Source: an uncultured Olsenella sp. (GTDB lineage Bacteria > Actinomycetota > Coriobacteriia > Coriobacteriales > Atopobiaceae). From it: a stretch of 20,500 bases of DNA. A program made the position numbers and the translations under genes. The stretch lies in NCBI GenBank assembly GCA_947253595.1, contig CAMXZR010000017.1, positions 1-20,500 on the forward strand, written 5' to 3'. Of the stretch, positions 1 to 7,107 are shown one piece after another. Positions within the stretch are counted from its first letter, which is position 1. Each line of letters begins with the position of its first letter. The notes below the pieces were generated by a model. The model did not search any database and was not told where the DNA came from. It saw nothing but the letters and a program-made list of their open reading frames with translations.

Positions 1-238
1 GCAATGAGTCATCTTTAAGTTAATTCTCATTTATTTCTAGTTATAAGTTACCGAATCCTCTTTTACCGCCAATTCGTGTCGTAGATATAACATTCGTGTT
101 AAGGAAGGCGAGAGGAGCGGGGCGGCGACGGCCTACAGGCGCAAACTGCCCTGCAAGCGCACGGAGCAACCCTCGGGCGCGCAGGGGCCGGCCACGCCGA
201 CGACGGCCGCCAGAAGCAAATAGGGACGGAGAACCATC
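1..238 (+). promoter_or_regulatory. AT-rich upstream region of the binding-protein gene, with a direct repeat
   Basis: The first 100 bases are markedly AT-rich compared with the rest of the window, as expected for a promoter region. The octamer ATTCGTGT occurs twice (72-79 and 92-99), 20 bp apart or about two helical turns, and brackets a TATAAC hexamer (86-91) that could be a -10 element. The best matching -35 (TTACCG, 63-68) is weak. Bases 100-222 are GC-rich, carry no convincing gene, and would form a leader. The repeat could be an operator for a dimeric regulator. This is inferred from spacing alone; no regulator is identified. Confidence 0.35.
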
Positions 239-1084
239 ATGAGCGTCAGCATCTCTCGCCGTAGCTTCCTCGCCAGCTGTGGACTGGGCATCGCCGCCGG
301 ACTCGCCGGCTGCTCCGCACAGGGGGGTGGACCCGCAGGCGGCACGTCATTCTCCGCATCAGGCGCAGGCTACGCCCTCGTCGAGCCCGGCAAGCTCACG
401 ATGATCAGCAACTTCTACTTCCCGCCCTTCGTGTCCATGAACGCCAGCACCGGCGACTACGAGGGCTTTGACGTCGACCTCTACAAGGCCATATGCGAGA
501 GGCTCGGGCTCGGGCTCGAGTCCAACATCCTGCCCACGGTGCAGTTCGACACCATCGTCCCCACCATCAAGCAGGGCGGCAAGGCGGACGTCTCGCTAGG
601 TGCCGTCACCATCACGGACGAGCGCCTGCAGGAGATCGACTTCAGCGACCCCTACCTGGACTCCAACCAGGCCATCGTCATCAGGCGGGACAGCGCGGCC
701 ACCACGGCGGACGCACTCAACGTCGCGGGCACCCAGATTGCCGTGCAGTCCGGCACCACCGGCGAGGCATGGACACGCGAGAACCTGCCCAACGCCACCG
801 TCGTCCCTCTGGACGACATCATCCAGTGCCTGACCGGCGTGCAGACCGGCCTCTACGCCGCCTCGGTCTGCGACCTCCCCGTGGCGAGTTACGAGATCAG
901 CGGTGCCTACTCCGACCTGGTTATTCCCGAGGGAGGCCAGATTCCCACGGGCGAGCAGTACGGCATCGTCGTGAGCAAGGACAATCCCAAGCTCACGCAG
1001 GCAATCAACGACGCCCTGGCCGAGCTGCAGTCCGACGGCACGCAGGACCAGATCGAGCAGAAGTGGTTCGGCTCGACGATATAG
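239..1084 (+). CDS. Amino-acid ABC transporter substrate-binding lipoprotein (SBP_bac_3 family)
   Basis: This 281-residue protein should bind a polar amino acid outside the membrane and deliver it to an ABC importer. Residues 1-25 are an export signal with a twin-arginine-like SRRSFLAS (6-13) and a lipobox LAGC, so C25 would be the lipidated first mature residue. The mature part has the family-3 pattern: an opening strand 'KLTMISNFYFPPFVSMN', then 'GFDVDLYKAICERLGL', a 'VSLGAVTITDERLQEIDFSDPYLDSNQAI' segment and a C-terminal 'KWFG'. The ATG at 239 follows a purine-rich GGGACGGAG at 223-231. No permease or ATPase gene lies in the next 20 kb. The transporter is therefore encoded upstream of the window or elsewhere, or this is an orphan binding protein. 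Substrate cannot be assigned. Confidence 0.93.
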   Translation: MSVSISRRSFLASCGLGIAAGLAGCSAQGGGPAGGTSFSASGAGYALVEPGKLTMISNFYFPPFVSMNASTGDYEGFDVDLYKAICERLGLGLESNILPTVQFDTIVPTIKQGGKADVSLGAVTITDERLQEIDFSDPYLDSNQAIVIRRDSAATTADALNVAGTQIAVQSGTTGEAWTRENLPNATVVPLDDIIQCLTGVQTGLYAASVCDLPVASYEISGAYSDLVIPEGGQIPTGEQYGIVVSKDNPKLTQAINDALAELQSDGTQDQIEQKWFGSTI

Positions 1085-1090
1085 GGGAGG

Positions 1091-1179
1091 CATGGGCACC
1101 CCAGGGCGGAAGGGCTCGCCGCGTCACCGAATCCAGGTGCCCATGGACAAGGTCGGCCGCCCGACCTGCCGACCGGCAG
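1091..1179 (+). terminator. Cluster of inverted repeats downstream of the binding-protein gene
   Basis: Three perfect inverted repeats follow the stop codon at 1084. CATGGGCACC (1091-1100) pairs with GGTGCCCATG (1136-1145). AGGTCGG (1150-1156) pairs with CCGACCT (1161-1167) around a CCGC loop. CTGCCG/CGGCAG occupies 1166-1179. None is followed by a T-run, so termination is inferred from position and stem strength. The remaining bases to 1344 hold no convincing gene. Confidence 0.45.
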
Positions 1180-1244
1180 CCGACGGCCGATCCTCTCCCA
1201 GAGGGGCTCCTGGGCGGCCTCGTCTGGACGCCCTCCTGCGTCGG

Positions 1245-1353
1245 CCTGCCAATCGGCGAGCGGCCCCTGCCTAGAGCAGAGGCACGGCACTAACGTGAAG
1301 GTCATCATCGAGACCGAGCCTGCCGATCGGCGATCGGCCCCTGCCTAGAGCAG
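1245..1353. repeat. 35-bp direct duplication at the 3' end of the DUF554 gene
   Basis: The 35 bases at 1245-1279 recur at 1319-1353 with only two differences, at a 74-bp period. The second copy contains the stop codon and last codons of the DUF554 gene (minus strand, stop at 1345-1347). The first copy lies entirely in non-coding DNA, so it looks like a partial duplication of the gene's end. Both copies are rich in internal complementarity (CCTGCC, CGATCGG), so a terminator role in the minus direction is possible. Confidence 0.75.
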
Positions 1354-2061
1354 GCCCAAGACCCGCATCAGGGGCATCAGCAGGATGGGCATGAACGCGG
1401 CGGGAAGCATGTTGGCCACCTTGAGATCGGTCAGCTTGAGCAGGTTGGTCCCCACTGCGAAGAGCAGCACCGAACCCGCGAGCGCCACCTCCGTCACGAC
1501 CTCCGTAGAGAGAAGCCCTCCCAGCACCGCCGCGAGCGCACTCAGCACGCCCTCGTAGACCACCAGGCTCACCCCGCAGAAGGGCACGCCCACCCCCATG
1601 GTCGCCGCGAAGGGGATGCACACCACCAGGTCTATGACGCCCTTCGACACCAGGGTGGCGTGGTCGAGCTGTATCCCGCTCTGGAGCGACCCCATGATCG
1701 CCATGGCACCGGTGCAGGTAAAGAGCGTGGCCGACACGAAGCCCTCCGAGAAGCTCCCCAGGCGCTCGCTGCCCGCGAAGGCTGCGTTGATGCGCCGCTG
1801 CGCCCAGGAGCCCAGTCGCGTGACCTGGCGGTCGATGTCCAGCCAGAAGCCCAGGAGGCAGCCAAGGGCAAGCGAGAGGGTCGCCACGACCACACTGCCG
1901 ACCTGCGCCATGCCCTGGACGGCGACGAGCACCACGCAGAGGCCCTGCCCCTTGAGGAGGAGGTCCCCAAGCTCGTCCGAGACCCGGCTCTTGAACGCCA
2001 GGCCGATGAGCCCGCCCGCGAAGGCCTCGAGGCCATTTGCCACAGCACCAATTAGAAACAT
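1345..2061 (-). CDS. DUF554 family membrane protein (YqgA-like)
   Basis: This 238-residue integral membrane protein has the DUF554 pattern: an opening 'MFLIGAVANGLEAFAGGLIGLAFKSRV' followed by several glycine/alanine-rich membrane segments and a C-terminal helix ending '...MRVLGLL'. The family is widespread and presumed to be a transporter or channel, but its function is unknown. The reading frame stays open to an ATG at 2181. I start at 2061 because GGAGGAGG (complement of 2069-2076) sits at the right distance, the length then matches the family, and the extension would read through a strong inverted repeat. The gene is alone on its strand, with a structured leader immediately upstream (2085-2174). 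Its last codons lie in a duplicated 35-bp segment. Confidence 0.88.
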   Translation of the reverse strand: MFLIGAVANGLEAFAGGLIGLAFKSRVSDELGDLLLKGQGLCVVLVAVQGMAQVGSVVVATLSLALGCLLGFWLDIDRQVTRLGSWAQRRINAAFAGSERLGSFSEGFVSATLFTCTGAMAIMGSLQSGIQLDHATLVSKGVIDLVVCIPFAATMGVGVPFCGVSLVVYEGVLSALAAVLGGLLSTEVVTEVALAGSVLLFAVGTNLLKLTDLKVANMLPAAFMPILLMPLMRVLGLL

Positions 2062-2084
2062 CGCGAAGCCTCCTCCAAGCGCAT

Positions 2085-2174
2085 GCGAGCCGTGCCCGCC
2101 CACAATAGCGCGAGCCGCGACTATTGTGGGCGACGGGGGCAAGGACGCCCAGAACGTCCGCGAACACGGCTCGC
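2085..2174 (-). promoter_or_regulatory. Three-stem inverted-repeat leader upstream of the DUF554 gene
   Basis: Nested perfect inverted repeats would fold into a three-way junction in RNA of the minus strand. The closing stem is GCGAGCCGTG (2085-2094) with CACGGCTCGC (2165-2174). Inside it are a 12-bp stem CGCCCACAATAG (2097-2108)/CTATTGTGGGCG (2121-2132), whose spacer can add four more pairs, and a 5-bp stem GGACG/CGTCC (2143-2159). On the minus strand the element ends eight bases before the Shine-Dalgarno of the DUF554 gene, which is riboswitch- or attenuator-like placement. I do not recognise a known riboswitch class. A DNA operator or a terminator for upstream transcription are alternatives. 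Confidence 0.55.
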
Positions 2175-2216
2175 GGACCACGACCGCGGCGAATGCGTCG
2201 AGCGCCCGCCTGGCTA

Positions 2217-2458
2217 CGTCGAGCGCGTCTCTAAATTGCTCGAAAGCGCCCAGCGCGTCTCTGTGCTCCGCATCGCCCCAGTTGGCACGCCTCCATCACA
2301 CGCGCTCGACGCTTTCGGTGCGGAGAGAGACGTATTTGACGTTGACGCGCCCCCGTCGCACGCGTTCGGCGTTATCAGCGCGAAGACAGACGCGCTCGAC
2401 GCTTTCGGTGCGGAGAGAGACGCGTTCGGCGGCTTCGCACGATTCGATGCCGTCGCGG
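2217..2458. repeat. Degenerate 30-bp tandem repeat array (array 1)
   Basis: Units of exactly 30 bp run through the gap between the SNF2 and DUF554 genes. Clear units start at 2279, 2309, 2339, 2369, 2399 and 2429; the 2309 and 2399 units are near-identical over their first 20 bases or more. Each joins a conserved ACGCG(T/C)TCG-(A/G)CG part to a variable centre. The two units at 2219-2278 carry the complementary motif AGCGCGTCTCT, so the array contains oppositely oriented parts; 2217-2230 is the perfect complement of 2388-2401. Read on the minus strand the units would encode ten-residue repeats (SLSAPKASSA-like), but no ribosome-binding site supports translation. The 62 bases from 2459 to the SNF2 stop hold only a weak 6-bp hairpin (2482-2498). 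Confidence 0.72.
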
Positions 2459-2520
2459 CACTCCTGCCGCGCAAGCCGGACGCCGCCGCAGCGACGGCAA
2501 AGCACCGCCGCGACCAGCAC

Positions 2521-5500
2521 CTAGTCCCCGAGCAGCTCGAGCAGGTCCTCTCGCCTGAGGGAAGCAAGGCTCATGCCCTCGCCCGATCCCACGACCTGGT
2601 CGGCGAGGTCGCTCTTGGCCTCCTGGAGGGCGAGAATGCGGTCCTCGATGCTGTCCCGCACGATGACCTTGTAGACCATGACGTCGCGGGTCTGGCCGAT
2701 GCGGTGAGCACGGTCGGTCGCCTGGTCCTGGGCGGCGGCGTTCCACCAGGGGTCGGCATGCACCACGATGGAGGCGCCGGTCAGGTTGAGGCCCGTGCCA
2801 CCCGCCTTGAGCGAGATCAGGAACACCGGGGTCTGGTCCTCATTGAAGGCGTTCACCAGCTCGAGGCGCCTCCTCTTGGGCGTCGCCCCCGTTATGGCGT
2901 AGTAGGGGTGCCTGCGCAGGTCCAGCTCCTGTGCGATGAGCGCGAGATAGCTCGTGAACTGCGAGAACACGAGCATCTTGGACCCCGAGTCCACGGCGCT
3001 CTGCACCAGCTCGAGCACCGCGTCCAGCTTGCAGGAGGGACCGCCGTAGTTCTCGTACAGGAGGCGCGGGTCGCAACAGATCTGCCTCAGGCGGGTGAGC
3101 TCGGCCAGGACCTGGAGCTTGCCCGAGTCGAAGCCGTCGTCGCTCTGCTTGGAAAGCGAGAGGCGCAGGGCCTGCTCGCTGGCGGAGTAGAGACTGCGCT
3201 GTTCCCCCTCCATCCGGGCGTAGACCACCTGCTCGAGCTTCTCGGGCAGGTCGCTCAGGACCTCGCTCTTGAGGCGACGGAGCACGAAGGGGCCCACGGC
3301 GGCGCGCAGCCTCTGGGCCACCTCCTCGTCCCCGTCCATGATGGGCTGCTCGTAGCGATCGCGGAAGCGGTCATAGGAGCCAAGCAGCCCCGGCATCAGG
3401 AAGTCGAAGATGCTCCAGAGCTCTGACAGGCGGTTCTCTATGGGCGTGCCCGTGAGGGCGAAGCGGTGGCGCGCGTCGAGGGCCTTGACCGCGCGGGCGG
3501 CCAGGGTCTCGTGGTTCTTTATGCACTGGGCCTCGTCCAGGACCTCGCACCACAGGCGAACGCCCATCCAGGCCTCGACGTCGCGGCGCAGGAGGTCGTA
3601 GGAGGTGACGAGGACCTCGTGGCCCGGCTCGGCACGCACGCGGTCGCGCTCTGCCGCCGTCCCCGCGACCACTGCCACGTCCATCTGGGGGACGAACTTC
3701 TCGAACTCCGCCTGCCAGTTGTAGACCAGCGACGCTGGGCACACGATGAGGGTGGCCCCCCTGCCGCGACGCGCAAGCAGGAGCGAGATGAGCTGCAGGG
3801 ACTTGCCCAGCCCCATCTCGTCGGCGAGTATGCCGCCAAATCCCATGTCGGCGAGGGCGCTGAGCCAGCCGAAGCCCTCGGCCTGGTAGGGCCTGAGCAG
3901 ACCCGCGAGCGACGCGGGCGGCTCGTAGGTCGCCGGGTCGCGCGAGCGGAAGTCGCGCAGGAACTCCCTGAAGGACTCGTCCTTCTCGTCGTCCGACACC
4001 AGGCCGTCCAGGAGGGCCAACTTGTAGGAGGGGATCCTGGCATGGCCGCTGGCCAGCTCCCGCGAGCTGAGGCCCAGCTCGTCGGCGAGCCTCTCCGCCT
4101 CGTCCAGGTCGAGCCTGGAGAGGTCCAGGAAGGAGCCGTCCCTGAGGCGGTGGAAGCGCTTGCGTCGGCGATAGCTCCCGAGCAGGGCGTGGAGCTCCGA
4201 GAGGGGGAGGTCGTCGGCGGACACGCTGAGGTCGATGAGGTTGGACCTCACGGAGAGCCCCAGACGAACCCGGGGCCTGGCGTCGCTCACCAGGCGGTCG
4301 AACTCGGGCGTCGTGAGCACCCTGCCCATCCCGGCGAATTCCGACAGCCCCGACAGGAGCAGGCGCGCGATGGCGTCATCGGATCGGGCCGGGATGCGGG
4401 CGAGCTCTTCTCCCTTGCGACCTCCCAGATAGCGCAGGGCGAGCTGGCGGGCGGCGGCCTCCGCATCGAGGTCGCGCCCAGGCTCTGCGACGGACCCCAG
4501 CTCGTAGGCCAACACGTGGTGGCGAACCTCCCCGTATGCCGCCTGGACGTCGCAGCTCACGCCCTCCTTGCCGTAGTCGAGATAGAACTCGATCTGACAG
4601 GGCAGGGGACGCAGCTTCTTCAGGGCGCCCGGCAGCTCCACGTCCATGGCGCGTTCCAGCTGGGGGAGGAGGTTGGCCGCGAAGCGCGGCGCATCCGTCC
4701 CAGCGAGGAGCAGCTGGGGGAGCGGGCTCCCGAAGACGCCAGTGAGGAAGGGGGCCACGCGCTCGAGGCGGGCAGGACAGCGCCAGAGCGTGTCTCCCTC
4801 GACGGCATAGAGGCGCTCGTCAGTCGAGAAGAATTCGGCCGAACCCTGTCGCTCGAGCTCGAAGGAGTCATCACCGACGGGGCGAATCGCCAGGCGCAGG
4901 CGGGGCTCGCCGTCGCGCACCACGACGCGACGGCCGGTCATGGCTTTGCGAGCGAGGCTGGGGATGCTCTCGAGCTCGAGCTCGCTTCCCAGCATGAGCT
5001 CGAGGAGGTCGTCCGCCTCGGGACCCGAGAGCCTGAGCTCCCGCCCCGCGAGGGAGCCCGCAGAGCCCGACGCGCCATAGATCCTTGCCCCCAGGCGCTC
5101 GGACGAGAACGCCCTCCGGTTCTGCACCGCACGAACGAGGAAGCGCAGCAGCTCGCGAGAGGGAAGGTCAAACATGCGCTGCTCGTGCACGAAGGCGAGC
5201 TTCTTGCCGTACTCGAAGAACTCCTCCCCCTGGATGGCGGCAACCAGCCCCGAGATGCTCCGAACCACATAGGAACCATGGGAGCCGGAGATGCGCAGAC
5301 GCAGGTAGAGCTCTCGGTCGCGCACCAGCGTGGGCAGAAGCGACACGCCACCCGGACGCTCGGGCGTCTGGCCGCCCACGAGCACGCAGCGTGATGCCTC
5401 GCTGCGGTCGAGGAGCTCGCCCAGGACGGACGAGGTGCTGGCGTGCATGGTCCGGCTGTGGCCCTCGAACGACTCGGGCCTCGCGTTGTAGGCAAGGGCC

Positions 5501-5778
5501 AGGGCGATGCTGTGCTTGCAGGGCCCGGGGTAGCGGTCCGCCGCGGGACAGCTGCAGGAGTAGGAGGTGACACGGTCGGCCGCCTCGTCGAAGGCGATGC
5601 GCGCGTCATAGTGGTCGGCGTAGCCCGAGGAGGAGGCGACCCTGCCGGAGAGCCTGGTGAGCGCCCCGTCGTAGCTGCAGGACTTCCGGCTGATAGACCC
5701 TGGACGACGCGCGATGATGCGACCTCGGCCAAGGATGGCGGGCCTGCAGGCACGGCTCAGGGCAATCTCGGAAATCAC
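2521..5778 (-). CDS. SWIM zinc-finger SNF2-family DNA-dependent ATPase/helicase
   Basis: This 1085-residue protein is a Swi2/Snf2 ATPase predicted to translocate on double-stranded DNA or remodel protein-nucleic acid complexes in the cytoplasm. A SWIM zinc finger (C75-x-C77...C87-x-H89) is near the N-terminus. A long middle region is typical of bacterial SNF2-associated proteins. The ATPase core follows, with motif I 'DEMGLGKS' (K659), motif II DEAQ (748-751), 'LTGTPIENRLSELWSIFDFLMPG', and a helicase C lobe ending in 'DRAHRIGQTRDVMVYK' near residue 1025. Length and order are those of complete bacterial SWIM-SNF2 proteins. The start is GTG at 5778, with GGAGGAGG (complement of 5783-5790) upstream. 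It is transcribed alone or after the EamA gene (198-nt gap). The specific cellular role of this bacterial class is not settled. Confidence 0.95.
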   Translation of the reverse strand: MISEIALSRACRPAILGRGRIIARRPGSISRKSCSYDGALTRLSGRVASSSGYADHYDARIAFDEAADRVTSYSCSCPAADRYPGPCKHSIALALAYNARPESFEGHSRTMHASTSSVLGELLDRSEASRCVLVGGQTPERPGGVSLLPTLVRDRELYLRLRISGSHGSYVVRSISGLVAAIQGEEFFEYGKKLAFVHEQRMFDLPSRELLRFLVRAVQNRRAFSSERLGARIYGASGSAGSLAGRELRLSGPEADDLLELMLGSELELESIPSLARKAMTGRRVVVRDGEPRLRLAIRPVGDDSFELERQGSAEFFSTDERLYAVEGDTLWRCPARLERVAPFLTGVFGSPLPQLLLAGTDAPRFAANLLPQLERAMDVELPGALKKLRPLPCQIEFYLDYGKEGVSCDVQAAYGEVRHHVLAYELGSVAEPGRDLDAEAAARQLALRYLGGRKGEELARIPARSDDAIARLLLSGLSEFAGMGRVLTTPEFDRLVSDARPRVRLGLSVRSNLIDLSVSADDLPLSELHALLGSYRRRKRFHRLRDGSFLDLSRLDLDEAERLADELGLSSRELASGHARIPSYKLALLDGLVSDDEKDESFREFLRDFRSRDPATYEPPASLAGLLRPYQAEGFGWLSALADMGFGGILADEMGLGKSLQLISLLLARRGRGATLIVCPASLVYNWQAEFEKFVPQMDVAVVAGTAAERDRVRAEPGHEVLVTSYDLLRRDVEAWMGVRLWCEVLDEAQCIKNHETLAARAVKALDARHRFALTGTPIENRLSELWSIFDFLMPGLLGSYDRFRDRYEQPIMDGDEEVAQRLRAAVGPFVLRRLKSEVLSDLPEKLEQVVYARMEGEQRSLYSASEQALRLSLSKQSDDGFDSGKLQVLAELTRLRQICCDPRLLYENYGGPSCKLDAVLELVQSAVDSGSKMLVFSQFTSYLALIAQELDLRRHPYYAITGATPKRRRLELVNAFNEDQTPVFLISLKAGGTGLNLTGASIVVHADPWWNAAAQDQATDRAHRIGQTRDVMVYKVIVRDSIEDRILALQEAKSDLADQVVGSGEGMSLASLRREDLLELLGD

Positions 5779-5976
5779 GGGGCCTCCTCCCGGCTTCTCG
5801 GGGCTGCCGCGCGGCGAGGCGCGCAGGCGGTAGCGATTCAGCGTAGCCCATCAGGAGGCGGCGGGCGGCCAAACGAGCCGGAAGCCCACCATAACTACGG
5901 GAAACCGAACGCCAGGGGGGCGAGCGGGTGGCGCGCGAGCCTGCGACGGAGCCGGCGCGCGGCCCCTGACCCGGAG

Positions 5977-6882
5977 CTACGCGGAGCCCTTCTCCCCTCC
6001 CCCGCCGCCGGCGAGCTCGCTCACCAGCACGGCCGAGAAGACCAGGGCGAAACCCAGCGCCAGCTGGGGCGTGAGGGGCTCGCCGTAGAGGAGCACGCTG
6101 AAGAGCATGGCGAAGACGCTCTCGAGCGAGAGGAGCAGGGCTGCGCGCGAGGGGTCCACCCTCCTCTGCGCGACGTTCTGGATGAGGAGCGCCACGACCG
6201 AGGCGAGAATCACCAGGTAGCCAAACTGCAACCAGAAGTCGGCCCCCAGCTCGAGAGCGCCCGGAACGGGCTCGAACGCGAGGGCGTAGGCAAGGCTCAC
6301 CAGCGAGCTCACGAAGAACATGACGACGGTCAGCGTCACGCTGTCGTGTGCGCTGCCGCAGCGCCCCACCGCGACGATGTTGAGCGCGAAGAAGAGCGCC
6401 GAGAGGAGGGTGAGCCAGTCTCCTCCGGAGAGCCAGGGGGAGAGGTCCCCCCTGAGCGAGACGAGGCCCACGCCCACCAGGCACATCAGGGCGGCGGCCA
6501 GGTTGTTCGCGCGCGGGCGGTGGTGCCGGACCAGCCAGTCGATGAAGGGGACCATCACGCAGTAGGTGGCCGTTAGCAGGGCGTTCCTGCCGGGCGTCGT
6601 GTCGGTGAGGCCAACGTTCTGGACCAGGAAGGCAAGGCCCTCGGGCAGGCCCACCATGAGGCCGGCGACGAGGTGGCTGCCGTCCAGGTTGTCGCGCAGG
6701 CGCCTCCAGAACACGACGGCAAGGACCATCCCCGCGAGGAGGAAGCGGGCGGCGAGCAGCCAGCCGGGACCCACGACGTCGAGGGCCCCCTTCAGCACGA
6801 CGAAGGAGCCGCCCCAGATGACGGTGGTGACGACCAGCAGGAGCTCCAGCGCCCAGACGGGGATGTCAGAGGATTTTCCCAT
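5977..6882 (-). CDS. EamA/DMT-family permease
   Basis: This protein of about 301 residues has ten predicted membrane segments in two EamA halves. The first half opens 'VTTVIWGGSFVVLKGALDVVGPGWLLAARF'. The second contains 'ALFFALNIVAVGRC' and 'SRAALLLSLESVFAMLFSVLLYGEPLTPQLALGFALVFSAVLVSEL', the usual EamA signature. The family exports amino acids or other metabolites through the inner membrane; the substrate is not predictable. The start is uncertain. The ATG at 6882 fits the family N-terminus but lacks a Shine-Dalgarno and has TATAAT just upstream (minus strand, 6890-6895), suggesting a leaderless message. An in-frame GTG at 6924 has a strong purine-rich site (GGAGAAGGGAGGGG) and would add 14 residues. 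The gene is divergent from the Fe-S scaffold operon. Confidence 0.9.
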   Translation of the reverse strand: MGKSSDIPVWALELLLVVTTVIWGGSFVVLKGALDVVGPGWLLAARFLLAGMVLAVVFWRRLRDNLDGSHLVAGLMVGLPEGLAFLVQNVGLTDTTPGRNALLTATYCVMVPFIDWLVRHHRPRANNLAAALMCLVGVGLVSLRGDLSPWLSGGDWLTLLSALFFALNIVAVGRCGSAHDSVTLTVVMFFVSSLVSLAYALAFEPVPGALELGADFWLQFGYLVILASVVALLIQNVAQRRVDPSRAALLLSLESVFAMLFSVLLYGEPLTPQLALGFALVFSAVLVSELAGGGGGEKGSA

Positions 6883-6889
6883 GGCAGGG

Positions 6890-6895
6890 ATTATA
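6890..6895 (-). promoter_or_regulatory. Perfect -10 hexamer immediately before the EamA ATG
   Basis: TATAAT on the minus strand ends seven bases before the ATG at 6882, so transcription would begin at or next to the start codon. No good -35 hexamer is seen 16-18 bp upstream. Leaderless messages are common in Actinomycetota. If translation actually starts at GTG 6924, this hexamer lies inside the gene and is fortuitous. Confidence 0.35.
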
Positions 6896-7029
6896 CGAGA
6901 GGCCAGTCGCGCGCCGACGGGCACGGCGCCCCTCCCTTCTCCTCCCCATATTGTTAGCTTAGACTTACTACCTGCGGATATGCTCATTGGCGCACATCGA
7001 TTCGCATGCCTTGCCGTAAAATGGTCTTG

Positions 7030-7085
7030 TCTGGCGAAGCCAGATTCACCGGAGAGGGGCACCAGGGAAAGGGAACCAGGGTGCC
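7030..7085 (+). promoter_or_regulatory. Two-hairpin leader of the NifU-like/GGGtGRT operon
   Basis: TCTGGC-GAA-GCCAGA (7030-7044) is a perfect six-base-pair hairpin with a GAA loop; its GCGAAGC core is known as an unusually stable mini-hairpin. It is followed by GGCACC (7058-7063) and GGTGCC (7080-7085), a second perfect stem around a 16-nt purine-rich loop. Both lie between a possible -10 (TAAAAT, 7017-7022) and the ribosome-binding site at 7094-7103. They could regulate translation or bind a repressor. No known riboswitch is recognised. Confidence 0.4.
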
Positions 7086-7107
7086 ATACGTGGTGGAGAG
7101 GAGAATC

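Noticed and set aside
1271..2167. 298-residue minus-strand reading frame overlapping DUF554
   Set aside because: Frame-shadow of the membrane protein with Arg/Gly/His-rich, low-complexity translation.
1345..2181. DUF554 gene starting at 2181
   Set aside because: The extra 40 residues read through a strong inverted repeat and lack family similarity; the start at 2061 has a perfect ribosome-binding site.
2217..2458. CRISPR array
   Set aside because: Period is 30 bp in total, leaving only about 12-13 bp of variable centre; repeats are diverged, partly inverted, and no cas genes are present.
2214..2567. A decapeptide-repeat protein encoded by array 1 on the minus strand
   Set aside because: No Shine-Dalgarno, overlap with the SNF2 gene end, and the open frame is explained by the period being a multiple of three.
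3466..5394. 642-residue plus-strand reading frame
   Set aside because: Antisense shadow of the SNF2 helicase caused by high GC at third positions; no recognisable domains or ribosome-binding site.
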